A stretch of 64,000 nucleotides of DNA from Clostridiales bacterium 1_7_47FAA (GTDB lineage: Bacteria; Bacillota; Clostridia; Lachnospirales; Lachnospiraceae). Below, piece after piece: positions 16,363 through 25,828 of the stretch (position 1 is its first letter; each line of letters begins with the position of its first letter). The stretch spans positions 234,265-298,264 of the forward strand of contig DS990263.1 in the NCBI GenBank assembly GCA_000155435.1. Direction: 5' to 3'. Under the pieces are notes generated by a model. It had not been told where the DNA came from and did no database searches. It saw only the letters and a list, made by a program, of their open reading frames with translations. Made by a program: the position numbers and the translations under genes.

Positions 16363-17649
16363 ATGAGTGTACAAGTAGAAAAATTAGAAAAAAACATGGC
16401 CAAACTGACAATAGAAGTAGATGCAGCGCAGTTTGAGGATGCAATGAAGAAAGCCTTTAATAAGAATAAGAATAAATTCAATATTCCAGGCTTCCGTAAG
16501 GGCAAAGCACCGCGTGCCATGATTGAAAAGATGTATGGCGAAGGCATTTTTTATGAGGATGCTGCTGATGAAGCCATCAATGCAACCTGCATGCAGGCCA
16601 TGGACGAGAGCGGACTGGAGATCGTGTCCAGACCGGAAGTTGCCGTGGAGCAGATAGGCAAGGACAAGCCATTCATTTATACCGCACTTGTAGCTGTAAG
16701 GCCAGAGGTAACCCTGGGCGAATACAAGGGCATTGAAGTTGAGAAGGCAGACGCGGCTGTGACAGCTGAGGATGTGGAAGCAGAACTTAAGAAGGTACAG
16801 GAGCAGAATGCAAGGCTTCTGAGCGTTGAGGACAGACCGGTTGCTGACGGCGACAAGACTGTCATTGACTTTGAAGGATTTGTTGACGGCAAGCCATTTG
16901 ACGGCGGCAAGGCAACGGATTATGAGCTGACCATCGGTAGCCACTCTTTCATCGATACATTCGAGGAGCAGCTGGTTGGTAAGAATATCGGCGAAGAGTG
17001 CGAAGTAAACGTAACCTTCCCCGAAGAGTACCATGCGCCTGAACTGGCTGGGAAGCCGGCTACCTTCAAGGTAACCGTAAAGGAAATCAAAGTAAAGGAA
17101 CTGCCTGCCCTGGATGATGAATTCGCAGGGGAAGTTTCCGAATTTGAGACCATGGATGAATACAAGAAGGATATTGAGGCAAAGATTCTTGAGAGGAAGC
17201 AGAAAGAAGCTGCCACTGAGAATGAGAACAGGGTGGTTGACCGGGTTGCTGCCAACGCAAGCCTGGAGATTCCTGATAAGATGGTGGAAAGCCAGATTGA
17301 CAACATGGTCCAGGATACTGCCCGCCGTATGCAGGGACAGGGCCTGTCCATGGATATGTATATGAAGTATACAGGCATGACCATGGATACCATGAGGGAC
17401 CAGATGAGGCCGCAGGCACTTAAGAGGATCCAGACCAGACTGGTGCTGGAGGAAGTGGTTAAGGCTGAGGACATCCAGGTTTCTGACGAGAGGCTGGATG
17501 AGGAGCTTGCCAAGATGGCTGCAGCTTACCAGATGGAAGTCGATAAGTTAAAAGAATACATGTCAGACCGCGACAAAGAGCAGATGAAGGAAGACCTTGC
17601 TGTTCAGGAAGCAGTCGATTTCCTGGTTGCTGAAGCAAAACTGGTATAA
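16363..17649 (+). CDS. tig: Trigger factor (ribosome-associated chaperone, peptidyl-prolyl isomerase)
   Basis: This 428-residue protein binds nascent chains at the ribosome exit. The N-terminal ribosome-binding domain carries the signature FNIPGFRKGKAPRAMIEKMYG near residue 45. The FKBP-type isomerase domain (~150-245) includes DKTVIDFEGFVDGKPFDGG, and the C-terminal helical chaperone arms fill the rest. AAGGAGG precedes the ATG. It heads the conserved clostridial order tig-clpP-clpX-lon-engB, so it probably feeds substrates into the same quality-control network. Confidence 0.97.
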   Translation: MSVQVEKLEKNMAKLTIEVDAAQFEDAMKKAFNKNKNKFNIPGFRKGKAPRAMIEKMYGEGIFYEDAADEAINATCMQAMDESGLEIVSRPEVAVEQIGKDKPFIYTALVAVRPEVTLGEYKGIEVEKADAAVTAEDVEAELKKVQEQNARLLSVEDRPVADGDKTVIDFEGFVDGKPFDGGKATDYELTIGSHSFIDTFEEQLVGKNIGEECEVNVTFPEEYHAPELAGKPATFKVTVKEIKVKELPALDDEFAGEVSEFETMDEYKKDIEAKILERKQKEAATENENRVVDRVAANASLEIPDKMVESQIDNMVQDTARRMQGQGLSMDMYMKYTGMTMDTMRDQMRPQALKRIQTRLVLEEVVKAEDIQVSDERLDEELAKMAAAYQMEVDKLKEYMSDRDKEQMKEDLAVQEAVDFLVAEAKLV

Positions 17650-17654
17650 TTCAC

Positions 17655-17692
17655 ACTGGAAAGTCCACGATGGAAAGAATCGTGGAAAGTTA
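17655..17692 (+). repeat. Single copy of a short hairpin repeat (same family as 52195-52296)
   Basis: GGAAAGTCCACGAT and ATCGTGGAAAG form a hairpin just after the tig stop codon. The same arms recur three times upstream of the PBP1A gene. There is no T-run, so it is not a standard terminator. Confidence 0.6.
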
Positions 17693-17790
17693 TGATACGG
17701 GGGGGTTTACAGTGTGGGGGCCATACTGTGAATCTCCTGGGTTTTTGTAAGTGAGTATATAATATGACTGTGTGACAGGAGGATGATCAT

Positions 17791-18372
17791 ATGAGTTTAG
17801 TACCCTATGTCATTGAACAGACCAGCCGTGGGGAGCGTTCCTACGACATCTATTCAAGATTATTAAAAGAGAGGATCATATTCCTGGGAGAGGAAGTAAA
17901 TGATGTATCCGCAAGCCTTGTGGTTGCACAGCTCCTGTTCCTGGAATCGGAAGACCCGGGCAAGGATATCCATCTGTATATCAACAGCCCAGGCGGTTCT
18001 GTTTCTGCAGGCTTTGCAATTTATGATACCATGAACTACATCAAGTGTGATGTGTCCACCATATGTATCGGCATGGCAGCCAGCATGGGTGCATTCCTTC
18101 TTGCAGGCGGTGCAAAGGGTAAGCGTTTCGCGCTTCCTAATTCCGAAATCATGATCCACCAGCCATCAGGCGGTGCAAAGGGCCAGGCCACTGAGATTAA
18201 GATTGTGGCTGAGAACATTTTAAAGACCAGGAAAAAGTTAAATGATATCCTGGCTGCCAACACCGGAAGGCCCATAGAAGTGATTGAACGCGACACGGAG
18301 CGCGACAATTATATGTCTGCCGAAGAGGCAAAGGAATACGGTCTTATTGATGAAATCATCGCTCATCATTAA
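17791..18372 (+). CDS. clpP: ATP-dependent Clp protease proteolytic subunit
   Basis: This 193-residue serine peptidase forms the tetradecameric proteolytic chamber. The catalytic residues are visible: Ser in GMAASMGAF, His in IMIHQPSGG and Asp in [29 protein letters not shown] is the typical oxyanion-loop region. AGGAGG precedes the ATG. clpX follows at 76 bases, so the pair probably gives the ClpXP protease. Length matches the family. Confidence 0.98.
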   Translation: MSLVPYVIEQTSRGERSYDIYSRLLKERIIFLGEEVNDVSASLVVAQLLFLESEDPGKDIHLYINSPGGSVSAGFAIYDTMNYIKCDVSTICIGMAASMGAFLLAGGAKGKRFALPNSEIMIHQPSGGAKGQATEIKIVAENILKTRKKLNDILAANTGRPIEVIERDTERDNYMSAEEAKEYGLIDEIIAHH

Positions 18373-18447
18373 TTGGAAGGCCGGACAGAAGTAAGGATGA
18401 TTCCCGGTTGGATAAATTGGGTAAAAGCATGAAAGGTTAGGTAACGT

Positions 18448-19767
18448 ATGCCAATTAGACCAGATGACACGATCCGCTGCTCCTTCTGCGGAAGGACTCA
18501 GGATCAGGTACGGAAGATGATTGCCGGAGCAGGCAACAACAATGTGTATATCTGCGACGAGTGTATTGAGCTGTGCTCAGAAATCCTGGAGGAAGAGCTG
18601 GAGGGGCAGGAAGATTCAGCATCCCCGGCCCTGGCAGATATCCGCCTTCTGAAGCCGAAGGAAATCAAGACATTCCTGGATGAATATGTCATTGGGCAGG
18701 ATGAGGCAAAGAAAGTGCTGTCCGTGGCTGTTTACAACCATTATAAACGTGTCACATCCTGCCAGAACATGGATGTGGATGTACAGAAGAGTAATATCCT
18801 CATGGTTGGTCCTACTGGTTCCGGTAAGACTTACCTGGCCCAGACCCTGGCAAAGATTTTGAATGTTCCATTTGCCATTGCGGATGCCACGGCTCTTACA
18901 GAGGCAGGGTATGTGGGCGAGGATGTGGAAAATATACTGTTAAAGCTGATCCAGTCGGCTGATTATGACATTTCCCGTGCTGAGTACGGTATCATATACA
19001 TTGATGAGATTGATAAGATTACCAAGAAGTCTGAAAATGTTTCCATCACCAGGGATGTATCAGGTGAAGGCGTCCAGCAGGCCCTCTTAAAGATACTGGA
19101 GGGAACGGTTGCCAGTGTTCCTCCCCAGGGAGGCAGGAAGCACCCGCATCAGGAACTGCTTCAGATTGACACCACCAACATCCTGTTCATCTGCGGAGGC
19201 GCTTTTGACGGGCTGGAGAAGATTGTGGAACAGCGCATCAGCGCCGGCTCCATTGGATTTAACGCAGAGGTGGTTAATAAGAATGATAATGACATTGATG
19301 ACCTGTTAAGGAAGGTGGAACCAAAGGATCTTACCAAGTTCGGGCTGATTCCTGAGTTCATTGGCCGTGTGCCGGTGATGGTGTCCCTCCAGTCCCTGAC
19401 CAAGGACGCCATGGTACGCATCCTGTCCGAGCCGAAGAATGCCCTGACAAGACAGTATCAGAAGCTGTTCGAATTGGACAATGTAAAGCTGGAGTTCACC
19501 AGGGAAGCCCTGGATGAGATTGCACAGCTGGCCGTGGACCGTAAAATCGGCGCCAGGGGACTGCGCTCCATCCTTGAGACGGTTATGATGGATTTGATGT
19601 ATGAGATTCCATCAGATGATACAATCGGAATCTGCACCATTACCAAAGGGGTAGTGGATAAGACAGGACAGCCGGAACTGGTATACCGCGATATGCCTCC
19701 TGCGTCTGCCCGTAAGCCGCTGTCCGACAGGATGCGGGGAGAGGGAAAGACAGGCGAGATTGCGTAG
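18448..19767 (+). CDS. clpX: ATP-dependent Clp protease ATP-binding subunit ClpX
   Basis: This 439-residue AAA+ unfoldase delivers substrates to ClpP. The N-terminal zinc-binding domain has CSFCGR and CDECIELC. Walker A is [12 protein letters not shown] and Walker B is [10 protein letters not shown]. Sensor and arginine-finger regions lie in [15 protein letters not shown] and [12 protein letters not shown]. It is co-oriented with clpP and lon. Confidence 0.98.
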   Translation: MPIRPDDTIRCSFCGRTQDQVRKMIAGAGNNNVYICDECIELCSEILEEELEGQEDSASPALADIRLLKPKEIKTFLDEYVIGQDEAKKVLSVAVYNHYKRVTSCQNMDVDVQKSNILMVGPTGSGKTYLAQTLAKILNVPFAIADATALTEAGYVGEDVENILLKLIQSADYDISRAEYGIIYIDEIDKITKKSENVSITRDVSGEGVQQALLKILEGTVASVPPQGGRKHPHQELLQIDTTNILFICGGAFDGLEKIVEQRISAGSIGFNAEVVNKNDNDIDDLLRKVEPKDLTKFGLIPEFIGRVPVMVSLQSLTKDAMVRILSEPKNALTRQYQKLFELDNVKLEFTREALDEIAQLAVDRKIGARGLRSILETVMMDLMYEIPSDDTIGICTITKGVVDKTGQPELVYRDMPPASARKPLSDRMRGEGKTGEIA

Positions 19768-19835
19768 GAGGATGATTCCTGATTAATGAAACCGGGAAAG
19801 ATGCGGTTCGTTTCTGTGACAATTTAGACAAAGGG

Positions 19836-19915
19836 AAAGGGCCGCTGCAAACCAGATATGACCCGGATGAAAGCCGTCAAGGCTCTGTCCGGCACCTGTA
19901 TTGCAGCGGCCCTTT
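19836..19915 (+). other. Long stem-loop in the lon leader
   Basis: A perfect 15-base-pair inverted repeat (19836-19850 with 19901-19915) encloses 50 bases that can form smaller hairpins, such as AGCC-GTCAA-GGCT. It ends 33 bases before the lon ATG. Only three T residues follow the closing arm, so it is not an ordinary terminator. It may be a regulatory leader; no known family was recognised. Confidence 0.65.
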
Positions 19916-19948
19916 GGATGTTTGACATACAAGAGGTGAAGTTTAAGA

Positions 19949-22276
19949 ATGGCAGAACAAGTGATAATAATGCCCGTAGTGGCACTGAGAGGACTAACCA
20001 TACTTCCGGGAATGGTGCTGCATTTTGATGTGAATAGGCCCAAGTCCGTAGCCGCTGTGGAAAAGGCCATGGTAGGGGACCAGAGGCTTTTCCTTGTGGC
20101 CCAGAGACATCCTGAGATTGTGGACCCTGAACTTGGAGAACTGTACCAGGTGGGCACGGTAGCTGTTGTGAAACAGCTGGTCAAGCTTCCTGGCAAGGTT
20201 GTCAGGGTGCTGGTGGAAGGCCTTGAGAGGGGTGAACTGCTGTGTCTGGACTCAGAGGAACCGGCCCTTATAGGGGAAATCGGCTCCATTGAGACGGACG
20301 GGGAAGAGCTGGATTATCTGACCCAGGAAGCAATGCTGCGCATTGTGAAGGACAAACTGGAAGAATATGGAAGGGTAAACCCGAAGATTACGAAGGAAAT
20401 CCTTCCAAACCTGCTGTCTGTCAGCGGATTGGATGAGATGCTGGACCAGATTGCAATCCAGCTTCCCTGGGATTACACAATCCGGCAGACCGTATTGGAG
20501 AACAGTTCCCTGTCAGCCAGGTATGAAGTAGTGATGCATACCCTTATGACAGAGATGGAAATATACAGGATCAAGAAGGAGTTCCAAGAGAAGGTAAAGT
20601 CTGACATTGACCAGAACCAGAAGGAGTACATCCTCAGGGAGCAGATGAAGGTAATCCGTCAGGAGCTGGGGGAGGACAACCCCCTGTCAGATGCGGATGA
20701 ATACCAGAAGAAACTGGACAGCATGAAGGCTGACAAGGAAGTAAAGGAAAAACTCCACAAGGAGATAGAGCGGTTCCGTACAATGCCTGCCGGAAGCCAG
20801 GAAGGCAATGTGCTCCGCACGTATATTGAGACGCTGCTGGAACTTCCCTGGAAAAAGGTGTCAAAGGATAATGACGATATCCGGCATGCGGAAAAAATCC
20901 TCAATGAAGACCACTATGGTCTGGAGCAGGTGAAGGAAAGGATACTGGAATATCTGGCCGTGCGCACACTGACGAAGAAGGGGACCAGCCCCATCATCTG
21001 TCTGGTTGGCCCGCCCGGAACAGGAAAGACATCCATTGCCCGCTCGGTGGCAAGGGCCCTGGGCAAGAAGTATGTCCGCATCAGCCTGGGCGGGGTCAGG
21101 GATGAGGCGGAGATCCGCGGCCACAGAAAGACATACGTGGGGGCCATGCCGGGCCGGATCGTGGAGGGCATGAGACAGGCCGGGTACAGCAATCCCCTGA
21201 TGCTGCTGGATGAGATTGACAAGGTCAGCAGTGATTACAAGGGAGATACCTCCTCCGCCCTGCTGGAGGTGCTGGACGGGGAACAGAATGTAAAGTTCAG
21301 GGACCATTATGTGGAGGTGCCCATCGACCTTTCCCAGGTACTGTTCATCGCAACCGCCAATACCACCCAGACCATACCGGGACCGTTATTAGACCGCATG
21401 GAACTGATTGAGGTCAACAGCTATACGGAAAATGAAAAATTCCATATTGCCAGGGATTATCTGGTGGCCAAACAGATGGGACGCAACGGGTTAAAGGACA
21501 GCCAGATCACATTTTCCGATAAAAGCCTGGAAAAAATCATACACAACTATACCCGGGAGGCAGGCGTCCGCAACCTGGAGCGCCGCATTGGGGATGTGTG
21601 CAGGAAGGCTGCAAGGCAGTTCCTGGAAAATAATAAGAAATCCATCAAGATAACTGAGTCCAACCTGGAGAAATACCTGGGCAAGGAAAAGGTTACGTTT
21701 GAGGATGCCAATGAGGAGGACCAGGTGGGAATCGTACGCGGCCTGGCCTGGACCAGCGTGGGCGGGGATACGCTTCAGATTGAGGTCAATGTGATGCCTG
21801 GAAAAGGGAATCTCCTTATGACAGGGCAATTGGGCGATGTGATGAAGGAATCAGCCCAGACAGCCCTGACCTATGTGCGCTCCGTGTGTCCGGATCATGG
21901 GATTGCGGATGATTATTTTGAGAAGCATGACCTGCATATCCATATTCCGGAAGGCGCGGTGCCAAAGGATGGTCCTTCGGCCGGCATCACCATGGCTACC
22001 GCCATGCTCTCGGCTGTTACTGAAAAGCCGGTGCTTGCCAAGGTTGCAATGACAGGGGAAATCACGCTGCGGGGAAGGGTGCTTCCCATCGGCGGCCTGA
22101 AGGAGAAAATCCTGGCAGCAAAGATGGCCCATATAACCAAGGTGCTGGTGCCTGACAAGAACCGGCCGGATATGGGGGAGTTGTCCAAGGAGATAACCAA
22201 GGGACTGGAAATCGTGTATGTGAAGTCCATGGTTGATGTGGCAAGGGAAGCATTCGTACCAGCTGTTACAGAGTAG
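19949..22276 (+). CDS. lon: ATP-dependent protease Lon (LonA)
   Basis: This 775-residue protease degrades misfolded and regulatory proteins. The N-terminal substrate domain (MPVVALRGLTILPGM onwards) is followed by a coiled-coil, the AAA+ module with Walker A GPPGTGKTS and Walker B LMLLDEIDK, and the C-terminal protease domain. The catalytic Ser is in PKDGPSAGI and the catalytic Lys in GGLKEKILAAK. AGAGGTGA lies before the ATG. The length is standard. The leader holds a long stem-loop. Confidence 0.98.
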   Translation: MAEQVIIMPVVALRGLTILPGMVLHFDVNRPKSVAAVEKAMVGDQRLFLVAQRHPEIVDPELGELYQVGTVAVVKQLVKLPGKVVRVLVEGLERGELLCLDSEEPALIGEIGSIETDGEELDYLTQEAMLRIVKDKLEEYGRVNPKITKEILPNLLSVSGLDEMLDQIAIQLPWDYTIRQTVLENSSLSARYEVVMHTLMTEMEIYRIKKEFQEKVKSDIDQNQKEYILREQMKVIRQELGEDNPLSDADEYQKKLDSMKADKEVKEKLHKEIERFRTMPAGSQEGNVLRTYIETLLELPWKKVSKDNDDIRHAEKILNEDHYGLEQVKERILEYLAVRTLTKKGTSPIICLVGPPGTGKTSIARSVARALGKKYVRISLGGVRDEAEIRGHRKTYVGAMPGRIVEGMRQAGYSNPLMLLDEIDKVSSDYKGDTSSALLEVLDGEQNVKFRDHYVEVPIDLSQVLFIATANTTQTIPGPLLDRMELIEVNSYTENEKFHIARDYLVAKQMGRNGLKDSQITFSDKSLEKIIHNYTREAGVRNLERRIGDVCRKAARQFLENNKKSIKITESNLEKYLGKEKVTFEDANEEDQVGIVRGLAWTSVGGDTLQIEVNVMPGKGNLLMTGQLGDVMKESAQTALTYVRSVCPDHGIADDYFEKHDLHIHIPEGAVPKDGPSAGITMATAMLSAVTEKPVLAKVAMTGEITLRGRVLPIGGLKEKILAAKMAHITKVLVPDKNRPDMGELSKEITKGLEIVYVKSMVDVAREAFVPAVTE

Positions 22277-22294
22277 GGAAATAAGGAGATATTT

Positions 22295-22876
22295 ATGATT
22301 ATAAGAGATGTGAATCTGGAGACCGTTTGCGGCGTTACCAGCAAGATGCCGGAAAATATCCTGCCGGAATTTGCCTTTTCAGGCAAGTCCAACGTGGGGA
22401 AATCCTCCCTGATTAATGCGCTGATGAACAGGAAGTCATATGCCAGGACCTCTTCCCAGCCAGGTAAGACCCAGACCATTAATTTTTATAATATTAATGG
22501 CGCGCTTTATTACGTGGACCTTCCGGGGTACGGCTATGCAAAGGTGGCCCTGGAGGCAAAAGAAAAATGGGGGAAGATGATTGAGCGTTACCTGAGGAAT
22601 TCTGCCATGCTTAAGATGGTGTTCCTGCTCATTGACATCCGCCATGAACCTTCGGCCAATGACAGGATGATGTACGAGTGGATCATATATAATGGATACC
22701 ATCCCGTTGTCATCGCCACCAAGCTGGATAAGATTAACCGCAGCCAGGTACAGAAGCATGTGAAGATGATCCGCGAGGGCCTGGGCATGGAAAAGGATGG
22801 AATCATCATCCCGTTTTCTGCCGAGACAAAACAGGGGCGGGATGAGATATGGGATCTGATTGAAGGTAATATGTAG
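22295..22876 (+). CDS. engB: Ribosome biogenesis GTP-binding protein EngB (YsxC/YihA)
   Basis: This 193-residue GTPase is needed for large-subunit assembly. Motifs in order: G1 GKSNVGKSS, G3 DLPGYG and G4 TKLDK. FAFSGKSNVGKSSLINALM is the usual family start region. AAGGAG precedes the ATG, 18 bases after lon. It is the last gene of the quality-control cluster; lon-engB linkage is common in Firmicutes. Confidence 0.97.
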   Translation: MIIRDVNLETVCGVTSKMPENILPEFAFSGKSNVGKSSLINALMNRKSYARTSSQPGKTQTINFYNINGALYYVDLPGYGYAKVALEAKEKWGKMIERYLRNSAMLKMVFLLIDIRHEPSANDRMMYEWIIYNGYHPVVIATKLDKINRSQVQKHVKMIREGLGMEKDGIIIPFSAETKQGRDEIWDLIEGNM

Positions 22877-22907
22877 GATGGGTGCCTGGGGATGTGAAAC
22901 AGCGGTG

Positions 22908-23030
22908 AAGGATGCGCCCGCAGCACACTCCGGACCGGAGCCGGGGAGGGTTCCCCGGATTGGCGGCGGCCCGGAGGCCAGGCTATAAAAGAGCAGCCTC
23001 TAAAGCCATGATAACAGAAAAGACGGGGCG
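22908..23030 (+). ncRNA. GC-rich structured intergenic element, related to one at 63790-63940
   Basis: After engB, about 120 bases form several GC hairpins, for example CCGGGGA and TCCCCGG. The segment ends with GCAGCCTCTAAAGCC, then TGATAACAG and AAAAGACGGGG. A similar order (GGATGC near the start; GCAGCTTCTAAGGCC and AAAGACGGGG at the end) is found after purB. No protein is encoded. Its class is unknown; it may be an RNA or a dispersed intergenic repeat. Confidence 0.4.
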
Positions 23031-23063
23031 GTCATCACTGATTGGATGTGACCCCGTCTTTTT
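23018..23063. terminator. Bidirectional terminator between engB and the symporter gene
   Basis: AAAAGACGGGG (23018-23028) and CCCCGTCTTTTT (23052-23063) pair perfectly. There is a T-run on the plus strand and an equivalent one on the minus strand. It separates two converging genes. Confidence 0.85.
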
Positions 23064-23075
23064 AGTACCTTGTTC

Positions 23076-24494
23076 CTATGCCATCCTGCAGGGGGACTTC
23101 TTATAAGTTGCCAGACTTACAATCACTAATAACAGGCCGCATACAACAGCGCCTGGGACGGTTTCTCCAAGGCCGAAGGGATTGCCCGCAAGCTTCCATC
23201 CCACACATACCGCAAAGCCGCCTATCATGGCGGACAGGATGCCCTGGTTGGTGGCTTTTTTCCAGTATAAGGCTGCAAGGGCGGGGAGGCCGGCTGCGGC
23301 TGCATAGAAGGACCAGGCAAACATGAGCACATTGTAGGCATTTTTTATGTACAGGGCAATGATGAGGGCGCCCATGGCCAGGACAACGGACATGATGCGG
23401 GACATGAGGATTTCATGTTTTTCTGTCATTTCAGGCATGAAGTTCTTGCCCAGGTCATGGACAAAGGTCTGGACGGATACAAGCAGGTAGCTGTCTGCCG
23501 TGGACATCATGACGGACAGGATTCCGGCCAGGGCCAGGCCTGTAAGCCCGGGTGGAAGGATGCTGATTGCAAGCGCGGGCACCACTGCATCGGAACTGCC
23601 GTATTGTGCCACCACATTGGGCAGGATCTGCTGTGCAACCAGGCCCATGAAGAATACCAGGGCAATGGTCACCATGTAGATGGAGGTGCCCCAGAACATG
23701 CCCTGGGTTGCTGACTTTTTGTTTTTGGCTGCAAATGCCCGCTGCCACATCTCGGCGCCGGCCAGGGTGAATACCAGGTAGGTGACGATATCGCCCAGGA
23801 TACTGCCGTTGATGTGGGGAACCAGATAGGATTTGTCCAGGTTCTGCCAGAACACGGAGAAATTGCCCAGGTAACGGACACTGGATATGGGGATAAGGAT
23901 GTATACAAAGATAATCAGCATGAAAAACTGAAGTACATCCGTGTACACCACGCCGAATAATCCGGAGGCCGCCGTATAGATGATGAAGATGACGGTGGCC
24001 ACCAGTGCGCCGGCTTCATAGCTGATTCCGAACTCACTGCCCAGCATCTTGATGATGGTTGCTGTGGCGGTTACCTGTGCAGCCACGGTGCCCATCATGG
24101 TGAAGACGATCATGAGGGCCAGGACACAGCGGGCGTTCCTGCTGAAACGGTAGTGGAAGAGTTCGGGAATGGAATTGATGTTGCGGGCCGCGCCCACCTC
24201 CTGGATCCTTCCTGCGATGGCGGAGAAGATGAACATGCCGATGAGATAGGGGATTGCCGTCATGATGGCCTTGAAGCCGGTGGTGTATGCGATGCCTGCC
24301 CGGCCCATCATGGCGCTTCCGCCGATGATGGACGCGCACACGGTGGCTGTCAGCACGAAGGGACCCAGGGTCCTTCCTGCCACGTAGAAATCGCCTGTAT
24401 TCCTGATCCGTTTCACAAACCATACTCCTACCAGCAGCATACCAATCATATAAAGGACGATGATAGTCAGATCCAATACGGTTAGTTCATGCAT
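23076..24494 (-). CDS. Sodium:solute symporter (SSS family)
   Basis: This 472-residue membrane protein has about 13 hydrophobic helices. It resembles the SSS family (PutP/PanF-like): GDFYVAGRTLGPFVLTAT, ASIIGGSAMMGRAGIAY, GLFGVVYTDVLQFFML and a sodium-site helix LAGILSVMMSTADSYLL. AGGAG lies before the ATG. The substrate cannot be assigned. It stands alone, with terminators on both sides. Confidence 0.9.
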   Translation of the reverse strand: MHELTVLDLTIIVLYMIGMLLVGVWFVKRIRNTGDFYVAGRTLGPFVLTATVCASIIGGSAMMGRAGIAYTTGFKAIMTAIPYLIGMFIFSAIAGRIQEVGAARNINSIPELFHYRFSRNARCVLALMIVFTMMGTVAAQVTATATIIKMLGSEFGISYEAGALVATVIFIIYTAASGLFGVVYTDVLQFFMLIIFVYILIPISSVRYLGNFSVFWQNLDKSYLVPHINGSILGDIVTYLVFTLAGAEMWQRAFAAKNKKSATQGMFWGTSIYMVTIALVFFMGLVAQQILPNVVAQYGSSDAVVPALAISILPPGLTGLALAGILSVMMSTADSYLLVSVQTFVHDLGKNFMPEMTEKHEILMSRIMSVVLAMGALIIALYIKNAYNVLMFAWSFYAAAAGLPALAALYWKKATNQGILSAMIGGFAVCVGWKLAGNPFGLGETVPGAVVCGLLLVIVSLATYKKSPCRMA

Positions 24495-24580
24495 AAAACA
24501 GGTCTCCTTTCTGAATGGCGCCGCCTGTGGGAGAAGGATTCAATTTTTTAGTTGGTAAGGAAAAAAGAATGGACTTTAAT

Positions 24581-24611
24581 TAAGAAATCCGCCTGCAATG
24601 AATGCAGGCGG
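24581..24611 (-). terminator. Terminator of the putative ncRNA
   Basis: CCGCCTGCA (24589-24597) pairs with TGCAGGCGG (24603-24611) around a five-base loop. On the minus strand it is followed by ATTTCTT. Confidence 0.8.
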
Positions 24612-24861
24612 AAAAGTATGCGGCAATATAGCAATGCTGGACATATGGAATCATATATAATCCATATGAAACTACAATATACCAGAATGTCCGTGTCCCT
24701 CTTCCGCCTATGAGATTAGCTGCCGGGTTAGGGAAAAGAAGGTTCCCTGATGTCAGGATATCCCAAGGACATGCCTGGACAAATACACCCCAAAAAATTG
24801 GTTCTCCCACTGTTGCTGTGAGCAACATTAAGCGACTTTGTTATGTGTTAACGCTATCTTA
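24583..24861 (-). ncRNA. Candidate structured non-coding RNA, about 280 nt, class unknown
   Basis: A minus-strand unit has its own promoter (TTTACA, 17 bases, TATATT) and a strong terminator, with no credible protein between. An 82-codon open frame exists but has no ribosome-binding site. The RNA can form many local hairpins: TGTTAA/TTAACA, GTTGC/GCAAC, CCAATTTTTTGG, GGGAA/TTCCC and CATATGGA/TCCATATG. It lies upstream of, and reads away from, the phosphoesterase gene. Known families such as 6S or raiA should be tested; the string of small hairpins does not look like the single long rod of 6S. Confidence 0.55.
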
Positions 24862-24867
24862 ACATTA

Positions 24868-24896
24868 AATATACCATAGATGGGGGATGGTGTAAA
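24868..24896 (-). promoter_or_regulatory. Promoter of the putative ncRNA
   Basis: On the minus strand TTTACA (24891-24896), 17 bases, then TATATT (24868-24873). It matches sigma-A well and predicts a start near 24861. Confidence 0.65.
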
Positions 24897-24907
24897 GAAG
24901 ATTCAAC

Positions 24908-24935
24908 TCGACATATCCTGCATTTAGCGTATAAT
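24908..24935 (+). promoter_or_regulatory. Promoter of the phosphoesterase gene
   Basis: TCGACA (24908-24913), 16 bases, TATAAT (24930-24935), 60 bases before the ATG at 24995. It is divergent from the ncRNA promoter. Confidence 0.6.
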
Positions 24936-24994
24936 ATATACTGGAATACGGTATGGAAACAAAAGAAACTGATTATTATCTGGAGGTATGAGTA

Positions 24995-25810
24995 ATGGAA
25001 GGGGGACCTATACGGGCAGCGGTCATGGCAGATACCCATGGCGTGCTGCGGCCTGAGGTTGAGAGGATTCTTGAAACCTGCGATGTGATCATCCATGCTG
25101 GCGATTTTGACAGCCAGATGCTGTATCATAAATTGGATGTGGACCAGCCCTTGTATGCGGTCAGGGGGAATAATGACAGGGGATGGTCCGGGGGGCTTGC
25201 CACGGTTAAGCGGTTTGAGATTGGCGGGGTTAAATTCATCATGGCCCATGAAAGGGTGGATATCCCCAGTTCGCTGAAGGATGTCCAGGTGGTCATATTC
25301 GGACATTCACACATGTATTACCAGCAGGAAATCAATGGAAGGCTTTGGCTGAATCCGGGAAGCTGCGGTTATAAACGGTTTACCCTGCCCCTGTCCCTGG
25401 CTGTGATGACCATTGAGGACGGTAACTATGAGGTGGAGACCATATGGCTGGAAAAAGGCTATGGAACCCCTGGAGCGGCCAAGGCACAGATGGAAACGTC
25501 CAAGATGGGCAAGTATGAAAAGCAGCAGCGGCGCTATAAGCAGAAGGCTGGAAAAGCGGCGGGCGGAAAGCAGGCAGCGGATAAGGAACAGCGTGATTCC
25601 CGGAGGAAAGAGGCGGAACGGGACAGCCTGTTCATGATAGCTAAAATCCAGCGGCTGAAAAAGGCAGGGGAAACAAGGGACTGGGTCATCCGGAATCTGG
25701 GAGATGAGTATAAGCTTGCCGGGACCGTGTATGATATCTGCGAAAAAAAGCCAGGCCTCAATGCCCGGCAGATATTGGAACTGATAAAGGAACAGATCAT
25801 GTCTGTCTGA
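24995..25810 (+). CDS. YfcE/MJ0936-type metallophosphoesterase with basic C-terminal extension
   Basis: The protein has 271 residues. The first ~160 form a calcineurin-like phosphoesterase: metal ligands in ADTHG, HAGDFDS, RGNNDRG, MAHERVD and FGHSH. The family is usually 150-185 residues, so the rest is additional: a Lys/Gln/Arg-rich linker (~165-215) and then a helical tail ending in QILELIKEQIMSV. The linker is likely flexible and may bind nucleic acid or another protein (inference). GGAGG precedes the ATG. Enzymes of this family hydrolyse phosphodiesters; the substrate is unknown. Confidence 0.88.
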   Translation: MEGGPIRAAVMADTHGVLRPEVERILETCDVIIHAGDFDSQMLYHKLDVDQPLYAVRGNNDRGWSGGLATVKRFEIGGVKFIMAHERVDIPSSLKDVQVVIFGHSHMYYQQEINGRLWLNPGSCGYKRFTLPLSLAVMTIEDGNYEVETIWLEKGYGTPGAAKAQMETSKMGKYEKQQRRYKQKAGKAAGGKQAADKEQRDSRRKEAERDSLFMIAKIQRLKKAGETRDWVIRNLGDEYKLAGTVYDICEKKPGLNARQILELIKEQIMSV

Positions 25811-25828
25811 AACAATACAGACAATACC

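Noticed and set aside
22908..23030. Possible signal recognition particle RNA or known riboswitch
   Set aside because: The SRP GGAAG/AGCAG core and known riboswitch cores were looked for and not found; left as an unclassified element.
24580..24828. 82-codon minus-strand open frame starting MLLTATVGEPIF
   Set aside because: No ribosome-binding site, and it lies within a promoter-to-terminator unit full of hairpins. An RNA gene is the better reading.
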